Assembly (NCBI GenBank): GCA_023375675.1 | Contig: JALQBC010000021.1 | Location: forward strand, 124,001 to 188,000 | Length of the DNA stretch: 64,000 nucleotides | Direction of reading: 5' to 3' | From: Cytospora piceicola | Taxonomy: Eukaryota; Ascomycota; Sordariomycetes; Diaporthales; Cytosporaceae | Shown: in pieces, positions 11,170 through 24,149 of the stretch | Layout: each line of letters opens with the position of its first letter | Position numbering within the stretch: the stretch's first letter is position 1 | The notes under the pieces: generated by a model | What the model was told of the DNA's origin: nothing | What the model saw: the letters and a program-made list of their open reading frames with translations, nothing else | Databases searched by the model: none | Position numbers and translations under genes: made by a program

Positions 11170-11870
11170 CCGAACACCGAAAAAAAGAAAAAAACCCGGC
11201 TAACGCGGTAATAAACGATTATACTAAATCTTCCGAAGGTAATATAAAAGTCTATTTTCTAAGCTATACAGATCGTACGTTTAAAGCCGTATAGTAATAG
11301 CGACTAAATCTCTTAGCTAAAAAAGCTAATATAGCTATAAAAGCTTATAAGGAAATAAGGGATAAAGCCTTACGTTATATTATAATAGACGTTATAAAGT
11401 AACGATTTAATACGTTATTTAAAGTAAAAGCAGTAGTAGTTTAGGTAGATATAGTATATATCGGGTATATTACGCTCGAATCTAATAACGAGCTGTTTAA
11501 CCTTAGCCTTTCCCGGTTAACGCTACTAGGTATATAAGGCCTTATCGAACTTTTAGCTTTAACTAAAAGAACGTTTAATATTAAAATAGTCTTTTTAGTT
11601 AAAATCCTTTTTATAAGCCGACTAAAAGGTTTTATTAGTAAAAAAGAGGTAGATACGATTAACTAGATCTATTATCTTTATAACTTTATAAATTAACTCG
11701 AAAAAAAGTTAAATTAAAATTAAGGTCGTTATAATAAACCGTATAATATTAAGTATATAATATAATATATTCTATAATAAGCGAAATAGAATTAGTATAA
11801 TATCGATATAATAATACGAAGTTATTATAAAAATAAAACTAAACAGACTTACTAACTTAATATAGCTTAA
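11170..11870 (+). pseudogene. Fossil open frame 1 of the element
   Basis: Read on the plus strand from the AAAACCCGGC region, one frame keeps few TAA/TAG codons for about 200 codons. It contains protein-like segments such as INDYTKSSEGNIKVYFLSY, then ANIAIKAYKEIRDKALRY, then SNNELFNLSLSRLTLLG. TAA and TAG would be mutated CAA, CAG or TGG codons. It is the first tract met when reading inward from the left end. No family was recognised. The borders are approximate, and a chance low-stop frame cannot be excluded in DNA this biased. Confidence 0.35.
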
Positions 11871-13109
11871 AAGTTTTTTAAAACCTACCTATTAATTTCT
11901 TTTTAATAAACTTTAAAGTTTATTTCTGTCTACTTATATATTATATTTAGTTACTATTTAAACAGTTTTAAATAAAACAATACTTAAAACGTATATAATA
12001 GGCCGGTATAACTATTAAGTTATTATATATATCCGAACGTTTTTTATACTATTAGTTTTAAAATTCGCTTTATTATATTATTATTTTTTTTAATATATTA
12101 AAGTCGTAAGCGTTTAAAAATACCTAAGTTAAACCTTTCCCTTATTAAATTTAATCTTACTCCTTATTATAATAAATTCCGACCGGGTTCTTAATATTAT
12201 TTATATTATAGCGTAGTAGTATAGCTCGAAGTATTTTAACTAGTCTTACCTTATATCGGATATCTAGTTTAATCGACTTTATAACCGTATATACTACTAA
12301 ATAAACCTACTTTTATATTATAACGTCGAGTAGGTAAAAAAGTTATTAACTATAATATTAGTATATCTTTTACTACTATAATAAATATAATATTATATAC
12401 TAACTAACTAGTATTATAATATAATATATAATAAGCTTTATAATACCGCGGTTACGTAGTAGTATACGATACGTTTCCGAAATAATATCGATTTCGGTAA
12501 TTCTAGTATAACAGATAGTAAGTATCTTCGGAAATAGCCTTTCGTAGCTAATAAAAGAAAAATACTAATCGTAACTAATATTATAAACGAGTTTAATATA
12601 CCTTTTTAAAAACTAAAAAATACTACTACTATTTCTTATAATAACACGCCTATATTAAATACCGCCGCTTACTCGGAAAGCTATACCGGATATATAAAGA
12701 GTAAAAGCTTAAAAGATAAAGGCTTAAAAGATAAAAGCTTAAAGACTATAAGCCGGTAAGAAAATATAGAACTTAGTATACCGTCTATTCTACTTTAAAA
12801 GGCCTTATTATATATAACTAAATATTAGTTTTAAAATACTTTAGTAAACTACCTAGCTTAAGTAGAATAACGTAATATTTAATTATATATTTTTAGGTAT
12901 TTAAGTATTATAATTAAAAATAACGTATAATAATATATTAACTACTTTAGATTAAGCTATCGATATACTTTTTCTTTATACCTACTATAAACTATAACCT
13001 ATAATTAAAGGTATAAGTAAAAGTAGAAATATTACTACTTTAAATAAAGAACTACGAATTAAACTTAATAGATATAACTGCTAGCTATTATAATTAATAA
13101 ATAAACAAT

Positions 13110-15900
13110 ATTTTATAAAAATACCCGGAGGTAGTTAAAGGCAGCCTTTTTACTTAAATATAGGTAAGGAGGTTATATATTCTAATATACTATATAGCTA
13201 TAATATAAGGTAAAGTTAACTACCTTTTAAAGCTATATCGCTTAATATAATTAAATAGTAAAATAGTTACTAACTTTTAATAACCGGTTTACTAACCGGT
13301 AATATTTATTAATTATTCTAAATACCGGGTAATATTTCTACTTTAATAAAACTACGTATTAATCTACTATTCTTATAGTTTTATTTATCCTTATCTACTT
13401 TTTATCTATTTTTTTTAAGCCGAAATAGCCGATAAGGTTTATTACTATACTCGTTAACTATCTATTACTAAAGCTTTCTCGGCTTTTGCTTCTGCCTTTT
13501 AGTATTATCTCTACATCTATATAAGTATTATAGGCTCGAGGTACTTAGTATCGCCTATACTAATAAAACGACTCGGTTATATTAAACCTAGATATAAGAT
13601 AAACCGTATAATAAATATAAAAGCTGTTATAATTAAAGCTTTTAGTCTAACTTAAGTAGTTATACCGTATCTATATCTATATCTACTTTTAAGCACTTCG
13701 GACTTATTAACTACTTATTATAGTCGGTCTATAATAAACTTAATTATAAACACGTAAGTAATATTACTATAGGTTTAAGTTAATTCGTCGTTTTATATTA
13801 AATATAATAACAGAAGAGGTTTATAATCAGATATTCTCCTTTAAGCTTATTATTAAGTAAATAGTAACCCGGTATACGGTTAAATTAATAATTAAAGTTT
13901 AACCTTTTATAGTTATAAAAAAACTAAATATACTAATAAGCTATCCTGTTTTTTATCTACGTATATATTTTTAAAGCTATAACTAAGCTAAGTATCCTCT
14001 CGCCTTTTACTCGGCTAAACTAATATATATAAAAAACCCGCCGGAAATAAAAAAGATAACGTTTTTTACCTCGATAGCGATACCGTCGAGATATATCCTT
14101 TAAGTAAAGATTACGTTATAAGCTAAAGGCTATAAACGATTTAAACAACCGTTTCCTTCGCCTTTATAGTTTCGTAGCTAAACTTTTCTATTAAGTTACT
14201 TTTTTCTATAAGCTTAATAAAGTTTACTTTTATTTTTTACCTTTACTTATATACCCTCTTTACCGCCTATACCTTTTTCGATAAAGTAGGTAAAAGCTTT
14301 ATAAACTAAATATTATTTATACGTTAGATATTAAACCTTTCTACAGTAACAGATATAATAACGATAAAAACTTTATTAAAGCTATTTATAGTATATATTA
14401 TATTTATCTCTTTTATAATTTTAGTCTAGTCTTTATTATTACTTTTAAAGTATAGAAGTAACAGCTTAATATTCCGAAACTTACAGTTATATAATAAAAA
14501 GACGTAAGTTAAAATAACGTTTATAAACTAGTTATAAAAAATAATAATATAGCGCTTACTTAACCTATCCGGTAACACGGTTATTTTATTTTAGTTTATA
14601 ACTATTTAACGGATTAGCCTCTTTATATATTAAAACTTAGCCGAGTTTTTTTTAAACGCGTTTAGGTAAAGAAAGAAGTTTTATTTAGTTAACTTCTTTT
14701 AAGTAAAGCTAAAAGGCTTTCCCTTAAAAATCGATTTTTAGTATTTATAGGCAGCGTTCTAACAGGTTTTTACCTCGAATAGCTTACTACCTATAAAACC
14801 TAACAGAACCGCTATATACAGGTATATCGAGATATATTATAGGCTATAAAAGAATACGTTTTAAATCTTCTACTTACTACTTATTAACTTCGCGATTAAA
14901 AATACTATCGTAAGCTCGGGTTTTACTTTATTACTAGTAGCTTACTCGGCCCGCTTTAGTTTAAGCTTAGTTTAAATAAAAGTATAAACGCTTATTAATA
15001 TAAACTTAAATATAGTAGTTATATTATCTTTTATAATAAGATTAAGTTACTTATAGTCTTTTTAATATAGTAAAAGAACGTTAATTATTTTATTATAATA
15101 AAGCTAGTTAAGCTAAAAGCTTTATATTAAAGACTTAAAGAAGTCGATAATTAAACGGGTATACGGCTTAACTTTTATAAACGTTTTTCGCCGGTCGGCA
15201 ATAAAGTATATAGAAAAGAGGTATAGCTATCGAGTTTTTAAAAACCTAGCTACTATTGTAAAGAACCTATCGCTACCGAGTTAATACTATAGCTTTTATA
15301 TTAACTCGAACTTAGCTTACTATTTATTAAAGTGTTTAATCGAAGCTTACTACACGAATAAGCCTTTTTCGAAAGTAGTTCTATAAAATATAAAAAGCGT
15401 AATAAGATAGTATATCGCGTTGTTAATTTAACGTAAAGCTATAAATAAGATCGTTTTAAAACTCTTTATAGCGTTTTTATATTAGTAGTACTTATCTATA
15501 ATAACTATATTTATAGTAAAGTATATAATCCCGGTACTTTTTACTTTAAAGTATCTATTTTATAGTCGGATAACCGATTTCGAGCTTATTAAGAAAACGT
15601 CTATAGCTTTACCTTTACCGCTTTTAATAAATAACTTTATTTCCTTATCCTCGTCCTTTTTACTTATATTAACCTTAATAACCTTACCGGATATATTATC
15701 GATAACTATCTTTAAACGTTCCGGCCTTATAGTTATACTTATATTATCCTTTAACTTTAAAACGTATAAATAGAAATCTATAAACCTAGTAGTCTTCTTT
15801 ATACTTTATTCGTCTACGTATATACTATACTTTTTACCTAGCTAGTTATATAATAAGCTAAAAGAGATAACGATTAATATAGGCGAATTTATAAAGTAGG
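13110..15900 (-). pseudogene. Fossil open frame 2 of the element, long minus-strand tract
   Basis: One minus-strand frame runs without a shift for about 2.8 kb (about 930 codons) with only TAA/TAG interruptions and no TGA. Charged, protein-like stretches include VNISKKDEDKEIKLFIKSG near 15650, KSNNKDxTKIIKEI near 14430, and a Lys/Ala/Gln-rich end near 13480. The same frame stays fairly open upstream to about 17520, but there a plus-strand frame reads equally well. I could not match it to a transposase, integrase, helicase or polymerase. An unbroken frame suggests that point mutation, not indels, destroyed the gene. Confidence 0.4.
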
Positions 15901-16289
15901 TTAAATAAATAGCGTAAAAGTTAGAGAATATAATATATAGGTATTTAATTATATACTTATACTAAGATAAATATTAGGTATTATATACTTAACCTTATAA
16001 AAAGAAGTACTACCGGCCGGTCGCTTTATAGTCCTTTTATTTTTTTTAAATATAGTTTTAAAAGTCGGTAAGTTTAGCTTAAACGTAAAAGTATAAAAAT
16101 ATTAATATAGTCTTTTTAAACCCGACGCTTTAGCTTATTAAAACGTTATTAATCCTAGTTTTAATAAACGATAATAAAAAACTATATATTATATATAGCT
16201 AATATATATAAATAAGTTACGCGATACCTTTAATAGTATATTTATTATTAAAACGTTCGGCTATTTAAAAGAATCGGTATACTTAAACG

Positions 16290-18470
16290 ATTAACTTTAA
16301 GGTAAATTTATCGAGGCCGGTATTAACGTCTAGCTACTTATTAGTATCGTTTTCGTTAGCGGTTAAGTTAATAAAGGTATATAAAGTACTAATTATAAAG
16401 CCGGCGAAGCCGTCTAGCTAATAAAGAATATTAAAAACACTTTTATCTTCTTTTATTACGGTAGTATTATCTTTAATAGCGCTTATAAAAATAAACGGAT
16501 ATAAGGTGTTATAAAAAAGGCCGGCGGTAGTATCGGGCTAATCGATAATATTAAAGGTATACTTCTTTTCTTTAATAATAACGATTTTATTGTCTTTAAT
16601 AGCGGTAATACCCGGATTTAAGTTATTATCGATAAGGCTGTTAGTAATATTTAATTAATAACTAATATCGAAAGTAATAATAAAGGTATTGTTTTCTTAT
16701 CTTACTATAATAGATTTACCTTAAACAACGTCTATATTTATAAGTAACTGTAAAGTATTAAAGAAAGAATTATACTCGAGTAAACGTTATAAATAGCTAA
16801 CCTCGAACTTATTAGCTTCGGTCTTTTCTATAATAACGTTTATAATTAAAAGTATAACGTATAACGTCGTAGCTATTAGCTAATTACAGTAGTATTAAAG
16901 TTTAAAATTATAACTATAGTTAAAGAATAAAGATACTATAAAAATACCGAAAGTATCGTTTTAAATAATATTTATATTATAAAATAGTAAAAAGGTAGTA
17001 GAAAAAGAGCTATTTTTAAGCCGGTACGGTATATAGCTAAAGTCGGGTTTAACTTTATCTTCGGTTTTCTTTATAATAACGTCTTCGATAAAAATCGTAA
17101 TATATAACGGTAAGCTTAATAGCTTATTAAGGTAAGGCTATATTTCGAAAAAGTAGCCGACGTTATCGTTAAAAGGTATCGTAGTAAAGTTATTCTTAAT
17201 TATTTTTAGTAAGTTAGCGAAAGACTACTTATCGCGAATATAATAAATATAGTAGTTATTACTATTTTCCGGTTTAAATAAAACGATACCTACGGCTATA
17301 TTTTAAAAGATATCGGCGGTTTTTTAAAGCTACTTATAAAGCTTATTATACTAGTAGTAATAAACGTAACGTAGTTTACTACCGGTTAAGCTAAGCTTAA
17401 TAAAGATATTTAAAGCTATAATCGATATCTTTTAACCGATAACGTATACAAAGGTAATTTAGTTAAGATTAAACTATATATTTTACTTTCGCTATTTCTT
17501 TATAGACGGCTAACTTAAGTTTAAACTTACTATATATAAGCGTTTTATAGTATTAAAAGAAAAAGCGATAAACGATAAAAATACCTTACTTACTAACGTA
17601 ATAAAACCGTTATATAACTTTATTATAAACGAAATAAATATAAAGGTCGGTAATTCGTTAAAAGTATTTATTTAGATAATAAACTATAACGTATTCCTAT
17701 CGCGAAGTGTTAATAGTTTAAATAGGTATTTACGGTTTATAAAAGGTTTTATAACCGCGATATATACTTAATAGGTAAAAGAAAAAGTAAAGGCTTATAT
17801 TTAGCTAAAAAGTAGTCGGTAGTAATATAAAAGCTATTAAAGTAAAACAGGTTAAAAGCGTATTATACTCGAAATATAAAAACGCGTTAGTTTAAATTTA
17901 AAAGCTACCGAAAAGTATAAAAACCGAATAGGTTCGAGGATAGTTAAACAGCTATAATAAAAAGATTAAAGCTTATTTATAAGTTATTATATATATATAG
18001 CCGACTAATTAAAAAGATATAAGGTTAATCGGAGCTTAAAAGTAAAAGTAAAAGTAAAGGTAAAAATAAAGGTAAAAGTAAAAGTTAAAGTCGAAGTCGA
18101 AGTAAAGGTTAAAATTAAAGTAAATTTATATATAAAAGGCTTAAGTACTTATTTAAATAAGTAAGTAATTAAGTTTATATACCTTTAAAATAAATATAAT
18201 ATAGTTCTGCTTTACTAGTCTTTTTATTAACTAATAACTATCGATAAATATATAAAAAACCCCGAATATATTAGCTAATATATCTTAAAAGTTTTCTAAT
18301 ATCGACTTATAATAAATCTACTTAGTTAACTAACCGGTAGTAATAGTTATATAAAACTACTAGCTATTCCGGTTTAAATGTTTATATCGTCGTCGTCGCT
18401 AGCTATACTATACTACCTTTTCGGTATTAATCTTTCGCTACGCCTTTTAAAGTTTAATACGTTTATTAGT
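16290..18470 (+). pseudogene. Fossil open frame 3, basic Ser/Lys tail
   Basis: A plus-strand frame can be followed for about 2.2 kb with TAA/TAG as the only stops. It contains IKKAGGSIGLIDNIKG near 16520-16570 and ends in a hexamer-coded SKSKSKGKNKGKSKS tail near 18030-18080, a typical low-complexity basic region. From 16.3 to 17.5 kb the opposite strand (an extension of frame 2) is also open, so the coding strand is uncertain there. No family was recognised. Confidence 0.3.
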
Positions 18471-18790
18471 AAGCCGTTCTTTTATTCTTTTACTTCGAAA
18501 TAGTAGGTACTATCTGCCGGTAAGCTATTTTTTTATTCTTTTACCTCGAAATAATAGGTACCGCTTACCGGTAAGCCTTTTTTTTATTTTTTTATACCGA
18601 GATAGTAAATACCGCCTATCGGTAAGCCGCCTTTCTGTCCTTTTATTTTAAAATAGCAGACGCTATACGATATATCGCTTTTATACCTTTTAAGTATAGC
18701 GTTTACTACGAAATATTAAATACCGTCTGTCGATAAGCTGTTTTTCTATCTTTTTATTTCGAAATAGTAAGTACTATATAATATACCGCT
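18470..18790. repeat. 51-base tandem repeat
   Basis: About five or six units share GTAAGC, TTTTATTCTTTTA and CGAAATAGTAGGTAC, and the clearest unit spacing is 51 bases. One unit is interrupted near 18660-18710. The spacing is a multiple of three, consistent with a 17-residue protein repeat in a former gene. Confidence 0.65.
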
Positions 18791-18954
18791 ACCCCTTCTC
18801 TTTAACCTTACGTTTATTTAAACGTTAATTAATAGATTTTCTATACTAACTATATTATAAAGGCTACTACTATACTAACCGTTATTAATACTATACTAAG
18901 CTTTTAAAGTAATATCTATAAAAGTATAGCTACTTATTTTAATATATATTTTTA

Positions 18955-19770
18955 CTACTCTCCTTTTTACTATAATCGCCTATATTAATATAAAATAAAT
19001 TCCTTTATAGATTACAGGCTTATCGGCTAGTTTTACCGTTAACAACGAAGCCTCCGAAATAACTCTTATATAGCTATAAATATAACTTTTAACTTTCGAT
19101 TACTTACCGAAGTATACTAATAATACTAAAAGAGATACTATAATAGTAAATTTAAATACCGATAATTCCTTACTTAAACGGTTTAGCTTATCTACCCGAT
19201 ACTTACTTAATACTATACCTTACTTTAAATACTTCCTATATAGCTAAAACGATTATAAGTACGAGTATATCGCAATTATAATACGTTTAAACGCCGGTAT
19301 ATTATTTTACTCCGGTTACGTTAAGGTATACTAATAGTATTTAATAAAATAAGCTTATTAATAGTATAAACAGAGTAAAATCGGGTATAAACCTTTTTCC
19401 GATAATATAATAATAGCGGTAAAAAAGTTTTAGGCTAATAAAGATAATATATTAAAAAATACGTTTAAAGAAATATATAAAATATTCCGATAGTTAATTT
19501 CTTTCGTACCTTTAATAATATATTAAAATATCGAAAAATAAATATAAGAAAACCTTTACCTTAAAAGGGTTAAAATAACGTAAGCGTTAAAAAAGCTATA
19601 AAGTATATATAACTTAGTTAATTCGATAGTATAAAGAGAGGTCTTAATACCTCCGGGCTTTATATAGGCTTTAGTTTTTACGGTATAAAGTAAGCTAACT
19701 TAGAGGGATCGCGATAAAGAAAATATTTCTAAGAAAACTAAATTATTAAACTAAAAAAATCATCGGTAAT
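18955..19770 (+). pseudogene. Fossil open frame 4
   Basis: A plus-strand frame of about 270 codons has few TAA/TAG codons and protein-like segments: SASFTVNNEASEI near 19030-19070, then TNNTKRDTIIVNLNTDNSL near 19110-19170, and IPPGF near 19650. The product is not recognised, and the start and end are estimates. Confidence 0.3.
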
Positions 19771-21360
19771 AGTAATATCTGTCGCTATAATATTAAAAAT
19801 AAAATAACTACTTAAAAACCTCTTTATTTACTAAAAAAGAGGATAATTAAAGTAAATAACACCGAAATATACTTAAATAACTTAAAACCCGGTTTTTCTT
19901 ATAAAATATATATACTGTTTAATTATACCGTTAGCTACCGAATATATACCGTTATTACTATATTTACCTACTTCCGGTATAGAAAAATTCTATAAGTATA
20001 TACTAATTAGTAAGATTAAGTCCTTTTAAATAACTAACTTTATAATACCTTTAATCTACTAAAAAACATTATATAAAGTATATATTTTAGTATTTTATAG
20101 TATAAAACGATTTAAATTAAATAAGCCGGCTTATAGCCTATAATAAGCGCCTTTTAAGGTAAGGAATATAGTAATAAACTTAAGCCTTATATAAATAGCA
20201 CTATTAACATACGCGCTAGACTAACTTTATAATACGCTTAACCTAATAAAGAAAATCGTATAAGATGTATAGCGGTATTATTATATAGCTTAGAATAAGG
20301 GGAATCGGGTAAATAGGTTTAGTTACTATAAAGTTTTAGTTATACTACCGAATTTAAGTAAAGCTATTATTTCCGAAAGTATTTTAACTAATCGATAAAA
20401 AAAATATAGCCTTCTTTAAGCTATACTAAGTTAAAAACGAGGTTTCTTAAGTTACTTCGATTAAATCGATTTAGCCTAGTCTTAATAGTAGAGTAAACCT
20501 TCTATTCGGTCCGGTTTACTTAAAGTAATAAGCGGTAAGCCTATTTTAAGCCGGCTATTTACCTTTAAAAAGCTCCGGGTTCGAAGTATACCTATAAAAA
20601 CTCTTTACTACGCTTTTTTAAGCTAAGCTACCTTTAGTTAATCGTAAAAGATAAATTTACTCGCTACTTTATATTAAATACTTATAACGTCGACTTTAGC
20701 TAAAACCTTTATAAGCCTTATAAAGAAGTATATAGACTAAAACGAAAAATAAGCTAATATAGCCGCGCTTTACCGATACTTTATACTAGATTTTAGCTTA
20801 ATAATTTATAATATTTATACCTTTCGACTATTTTTATAGCTGTTAAGCTCGAGGTTAGTTTTTTAATATACTAGTTTTATTAAGTTACTAATAAATAAAA
20901 TAATAATAAAACAGTTATAGAAAGTGCTTAAAGCTTAAAACATTATAACGGCTAAGCCTTTCTTTATAGTCCGAAGCAGCTATATTAAAAGAAGCTTTAT
21001 TAAAATATTACTAAACGATTTACTTACTTAAAAAAAGCTTTCCGGTCGCTTTAAGATAGTAATTAAACTTAAGCCTTTAAAAGCTGTTTATAAGTACTCG
21101 AAGTAAGTAAGTTTTATATAATACTAACTTATCGCTAAATGTTTTACGGTAAAGCTACTACCTAAAGAATAAAAGCTCGGCTTTTTAAAAGTATTACCGC
21201 CTTTATTCGGTATTTAAAATATTATAATATAGGCTGCTATAGGTAAATTCGTTTATAACGTTAAACTCCTTTAGCCTTTAAATATCTATTAAAAAACGTA
21301 AAGTTCTTAATTTCTATCGAACAGAACTCTATCTACTTAAATATATTTATTTCTTCCTTT

Positions 21361-21735
21361 AAGGCGAAGAGATTATAGCTCCTACTTAACCCCCTATACT
21401 TTCTTCTATTTTAAAAAAGCTCCGTAAAGAAATTATAGCTTTTACTTAGCCCTTTATACTTTTTTTTATTTTAAAAAAGCTTTATAAAGATATTATAGCT
21501 TTTGCTTAACCCCTTATACTTTCTTTTATTTTAAAAGAGCTTCGTAAAGATATTATAGCTCTTACTTAGTCCTTTATACTTTCTTTTATTCTAAAAGAGC
21601 TTTATAAAAAGATTATAGCTTCTATTTAACCCCTTATACTTTCTTTTATTTTAAAAGAGTTTTATAAAAAGATTATAACTCTTATTTAGCCCTTTATATT
21701 TTCTTTTATTTTAAAAAAGGTTTATAAAAAGATTA
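21361..21735 (+). repeat. Six 60-base tandem units, likely 20-residue protein repeat
   Basis: Six consecutive copies of an exactly 60-base unit contain GATTATAGCT, CCCTATACTTTC and TTTTATTTTAAAA. Copies differ mainly by C/T and G/A transitions. In the plus frame starting CTC-CGT-AAA the unit reads as a 20-residue motif with LRKEI and ILKK, the only stops being TAG in place of probable CAG. There are no spacers, so it is not a CRISPR array. Confidence 0.75.
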
Positions 21736-21879
21736 TTAATATATCTATCTTTAATAAGTTTTTCGATTTATAACTAAAGCGTAGGTTTATCTTATTAGCT
21801 ATTATATAGACGAACGGATACTTATAAACACTTTATATAAATATAACGAAACCTTATATACTATCGGCGGTATCGATAT

Positions 21880-22140
21880 CTATAAGCGTCGTTAGAAAAG
21901 ATAAGGCGTCTATATTTATAGACTCGGTAAAATAAGATAAGGTATAGATATTTATAAGCTAAGCTAAAAAAGATAAGACGTTTACGTCTATAGACTAAGT
22001 AAGATAAGATAATATATAGATATCTATAAGCTAAGATAAAGAAGATAATACGTTTACGTTTATAAACTAAATATTAAGCTAAGATAAAAAAGATAATAAG
22101 TTTATATTTATAAGCTAGATAAAATAAGGTATATTAGTAT
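21880..22140 (+). repeat. Degenerate tandem repeat, about 80-90 bases
   Basis: Three or four units share GATAAGRCGTTTACGTTTATAGACT and ATAGATATCTATAAGCTAAG. The purine-rich strand is plus. Copies are diverged and the last is truncated, so the unit length is approximate. Confidence 0.55.
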
Positions 22141-22827
22141 TAAGTAAGATACTTTTATATAAATTAACTCTGTTTAATATTAAAAGTTAACCTGTTTTAA
22201 TTAATTAAAAAGAATATTATTTTAGTTAACCTGTTTATAAACTATAATCGGTTAATAGTTAAAAATATAAAAATAATTAAGCGAATCGCTTTATAATACG
22301 CCTTACCGGTAATAAAGTAAGCCGGCTACTTAAAAAGTCTACTAAACTTAAAAGAGGTAATTATAGTATTTAAGATATTTCCTTTATAGCCGGATAACTA
22401 CGGTATAATAAAAGATTATAAAATACCGGCTTTCTTACGTATAAAGTTTAATATAAAGTAAAAGAGGCTTTTATATAGCTATTAAGCCTATAGTTATTTT
22501 AATACTATTATATATAACGGTAAGCCTATCTATTTAAGTAACGGTTAAAATAAACTTAAAGAGATTATAATAGCGTTTTATAAGTAGCTTTATAACCCCG
22601 ATAACTAGCTTAAAGAAACTAAGAAGCTTATTATTTATACTTATAATATTTAGCTATATATATATCCGAGCCTAATTAAGTTGCGTTATAAAAAAGTCTT
22701 CTTTTGTTAAAATAACGGTAAATATAACTAAGGTATATTTCTTATATAAAGTACGAATTCTCTTATATATATTAAAGACTAACTTTACTATATAAGTTTA
22801 ATAAACTAAGCCGGGTTATTCGAAGTA

Positions 22828-22975
22828 AGGTATAGCAGGTAGTAAAAAGCTAAATATAATAACTATAAACAAAGTAAAGTATAACAGGTAATAAAAGGCT
22901 AAATACGATAACTATAAACTAAGGAAAGTATAACGGACAGTATAAAGCTAAATACAATAACTATAAAATATATTA
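22828..22975 (+). repeat. Three tandem units of about 50 bases
   Basis: Units read GTATAACAGGTA, AAAAGGCTAAATACG and ATAACTATAAACTA, with transition differences between copies. No function is evident. Confidence 0.6.
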
Positions 22976-23499
22976 AGCTTAACCTGTTTAACCTATTTTA
23001 AAAAAAGTACTTAAAGACTATAAAAAGGGTTAAGCTTTAATACCTTATATAAACTAATTAGTTACTTCTGTATTTATACCTTATATAATTTATATTAAAA
23101 TAGCCTATATATATAAGGCTATTATATAAATAAGAATAATAGCTGTAACGACGTTACTAACAGCTACTACTTATAAAACTATTTTAATTTAATAGAAATT
23201 AAGCTTATAAAAGTATTTAATACCGACCTTTAAAATATTTAACTTTAAGATATTATATATAAGTAAACGTAATATCTATAATTTCCCTTTTTTTTCCGCT
23301 TCGCCTTTTTTTACTCTTTTATTACTACTATTTTATAAGTTACTAGCTATACTTAAATATTATAATATAAAGCTTATACCGATTTAATAACTACTTAAAA
23401 GACTATCTTATAAACGTATTCCGAAGTCGTCGTCGCCTTTCTTTTTTACTTTATAAACTTAAAAATCGAATATTTAGCTAAGCTTTTTATAAAAAAAGG

Positions 23500-24145
23500 T
23501 GCCTTAATACTAAATATAGTAAATAAAAGTAAAGGTAAGAAGAAGAAGAAGGTCGAGCGAGAGTTTAAATTAAAAAACGTTTTAAACCGGCGGAACTAAA
23601 ACGTTAAAGTTATATTAGCTTAAGCTATAAGTATCCCTGTTTAGTTAGTCTTTCCTTATACCCGAGTAATTAAAAACCCGAGTAACTAATAGCTAATAAG
23701 AATATAAAATCTTTTACGATAACTACGCCGCTGGAAATAGTATTTAAACGACTTATAGGTAGGCGTTTATTAAAAAGAATACTTAAAAAGATATATTTCG
23801 TAAAAGTTACTTATCTTACTTTTATAATAGTAAAGCGACGTTCTATAAACGTATTTTTATAGCTACTGTTTTTTTTTAGCTTTCGATAGAAAACTATATT
23901 AAGTAGTATATAGCTATAACAGATAACGAGTTCGGTATAAAGAAGAAGGCGTTAAAAAAAGCTAAAAAGAAACGTATTACTATTATTATTACCGTTACCA
24001 AGCCTTTTAGTTTCTATTCTTTTACCGAGATTTCGAATAATAGTTATAAAGAGAAAGGGGAGGTTATAAACTTAAAAGATAAAGATAAAGATAAAGATAT
24101 AGATTTAAACGAAATATTATTAATAGTAGAGAACTTTTAAAGTTA
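23500..24145 (+). pseudogene. Fossil open frame 5a, Lys-rich
   Basis: A plus-strand frame has few TAA/TAG codons for about 210 codons. It contains EYKIFYDNYAAGNS near 23700-23740, ITDNEFGIKKKALKKAKKKR near 23915-23975, and a (KD)4 tract near 24070-24100. It ends near 24135, where another plus frame (5b) takes over, which could mark an intron or two adjacent genes. No family was recognised. Confidence 0.4.
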
Positions 24146-24149
24146 GACA

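Noticed and set aside
21361..21735. Six regular repeats as a CRISPR array
   Set aside because: The units are contiguous with no spacers, the host is a eukaryote, and the unit codes a protein-like repeat.
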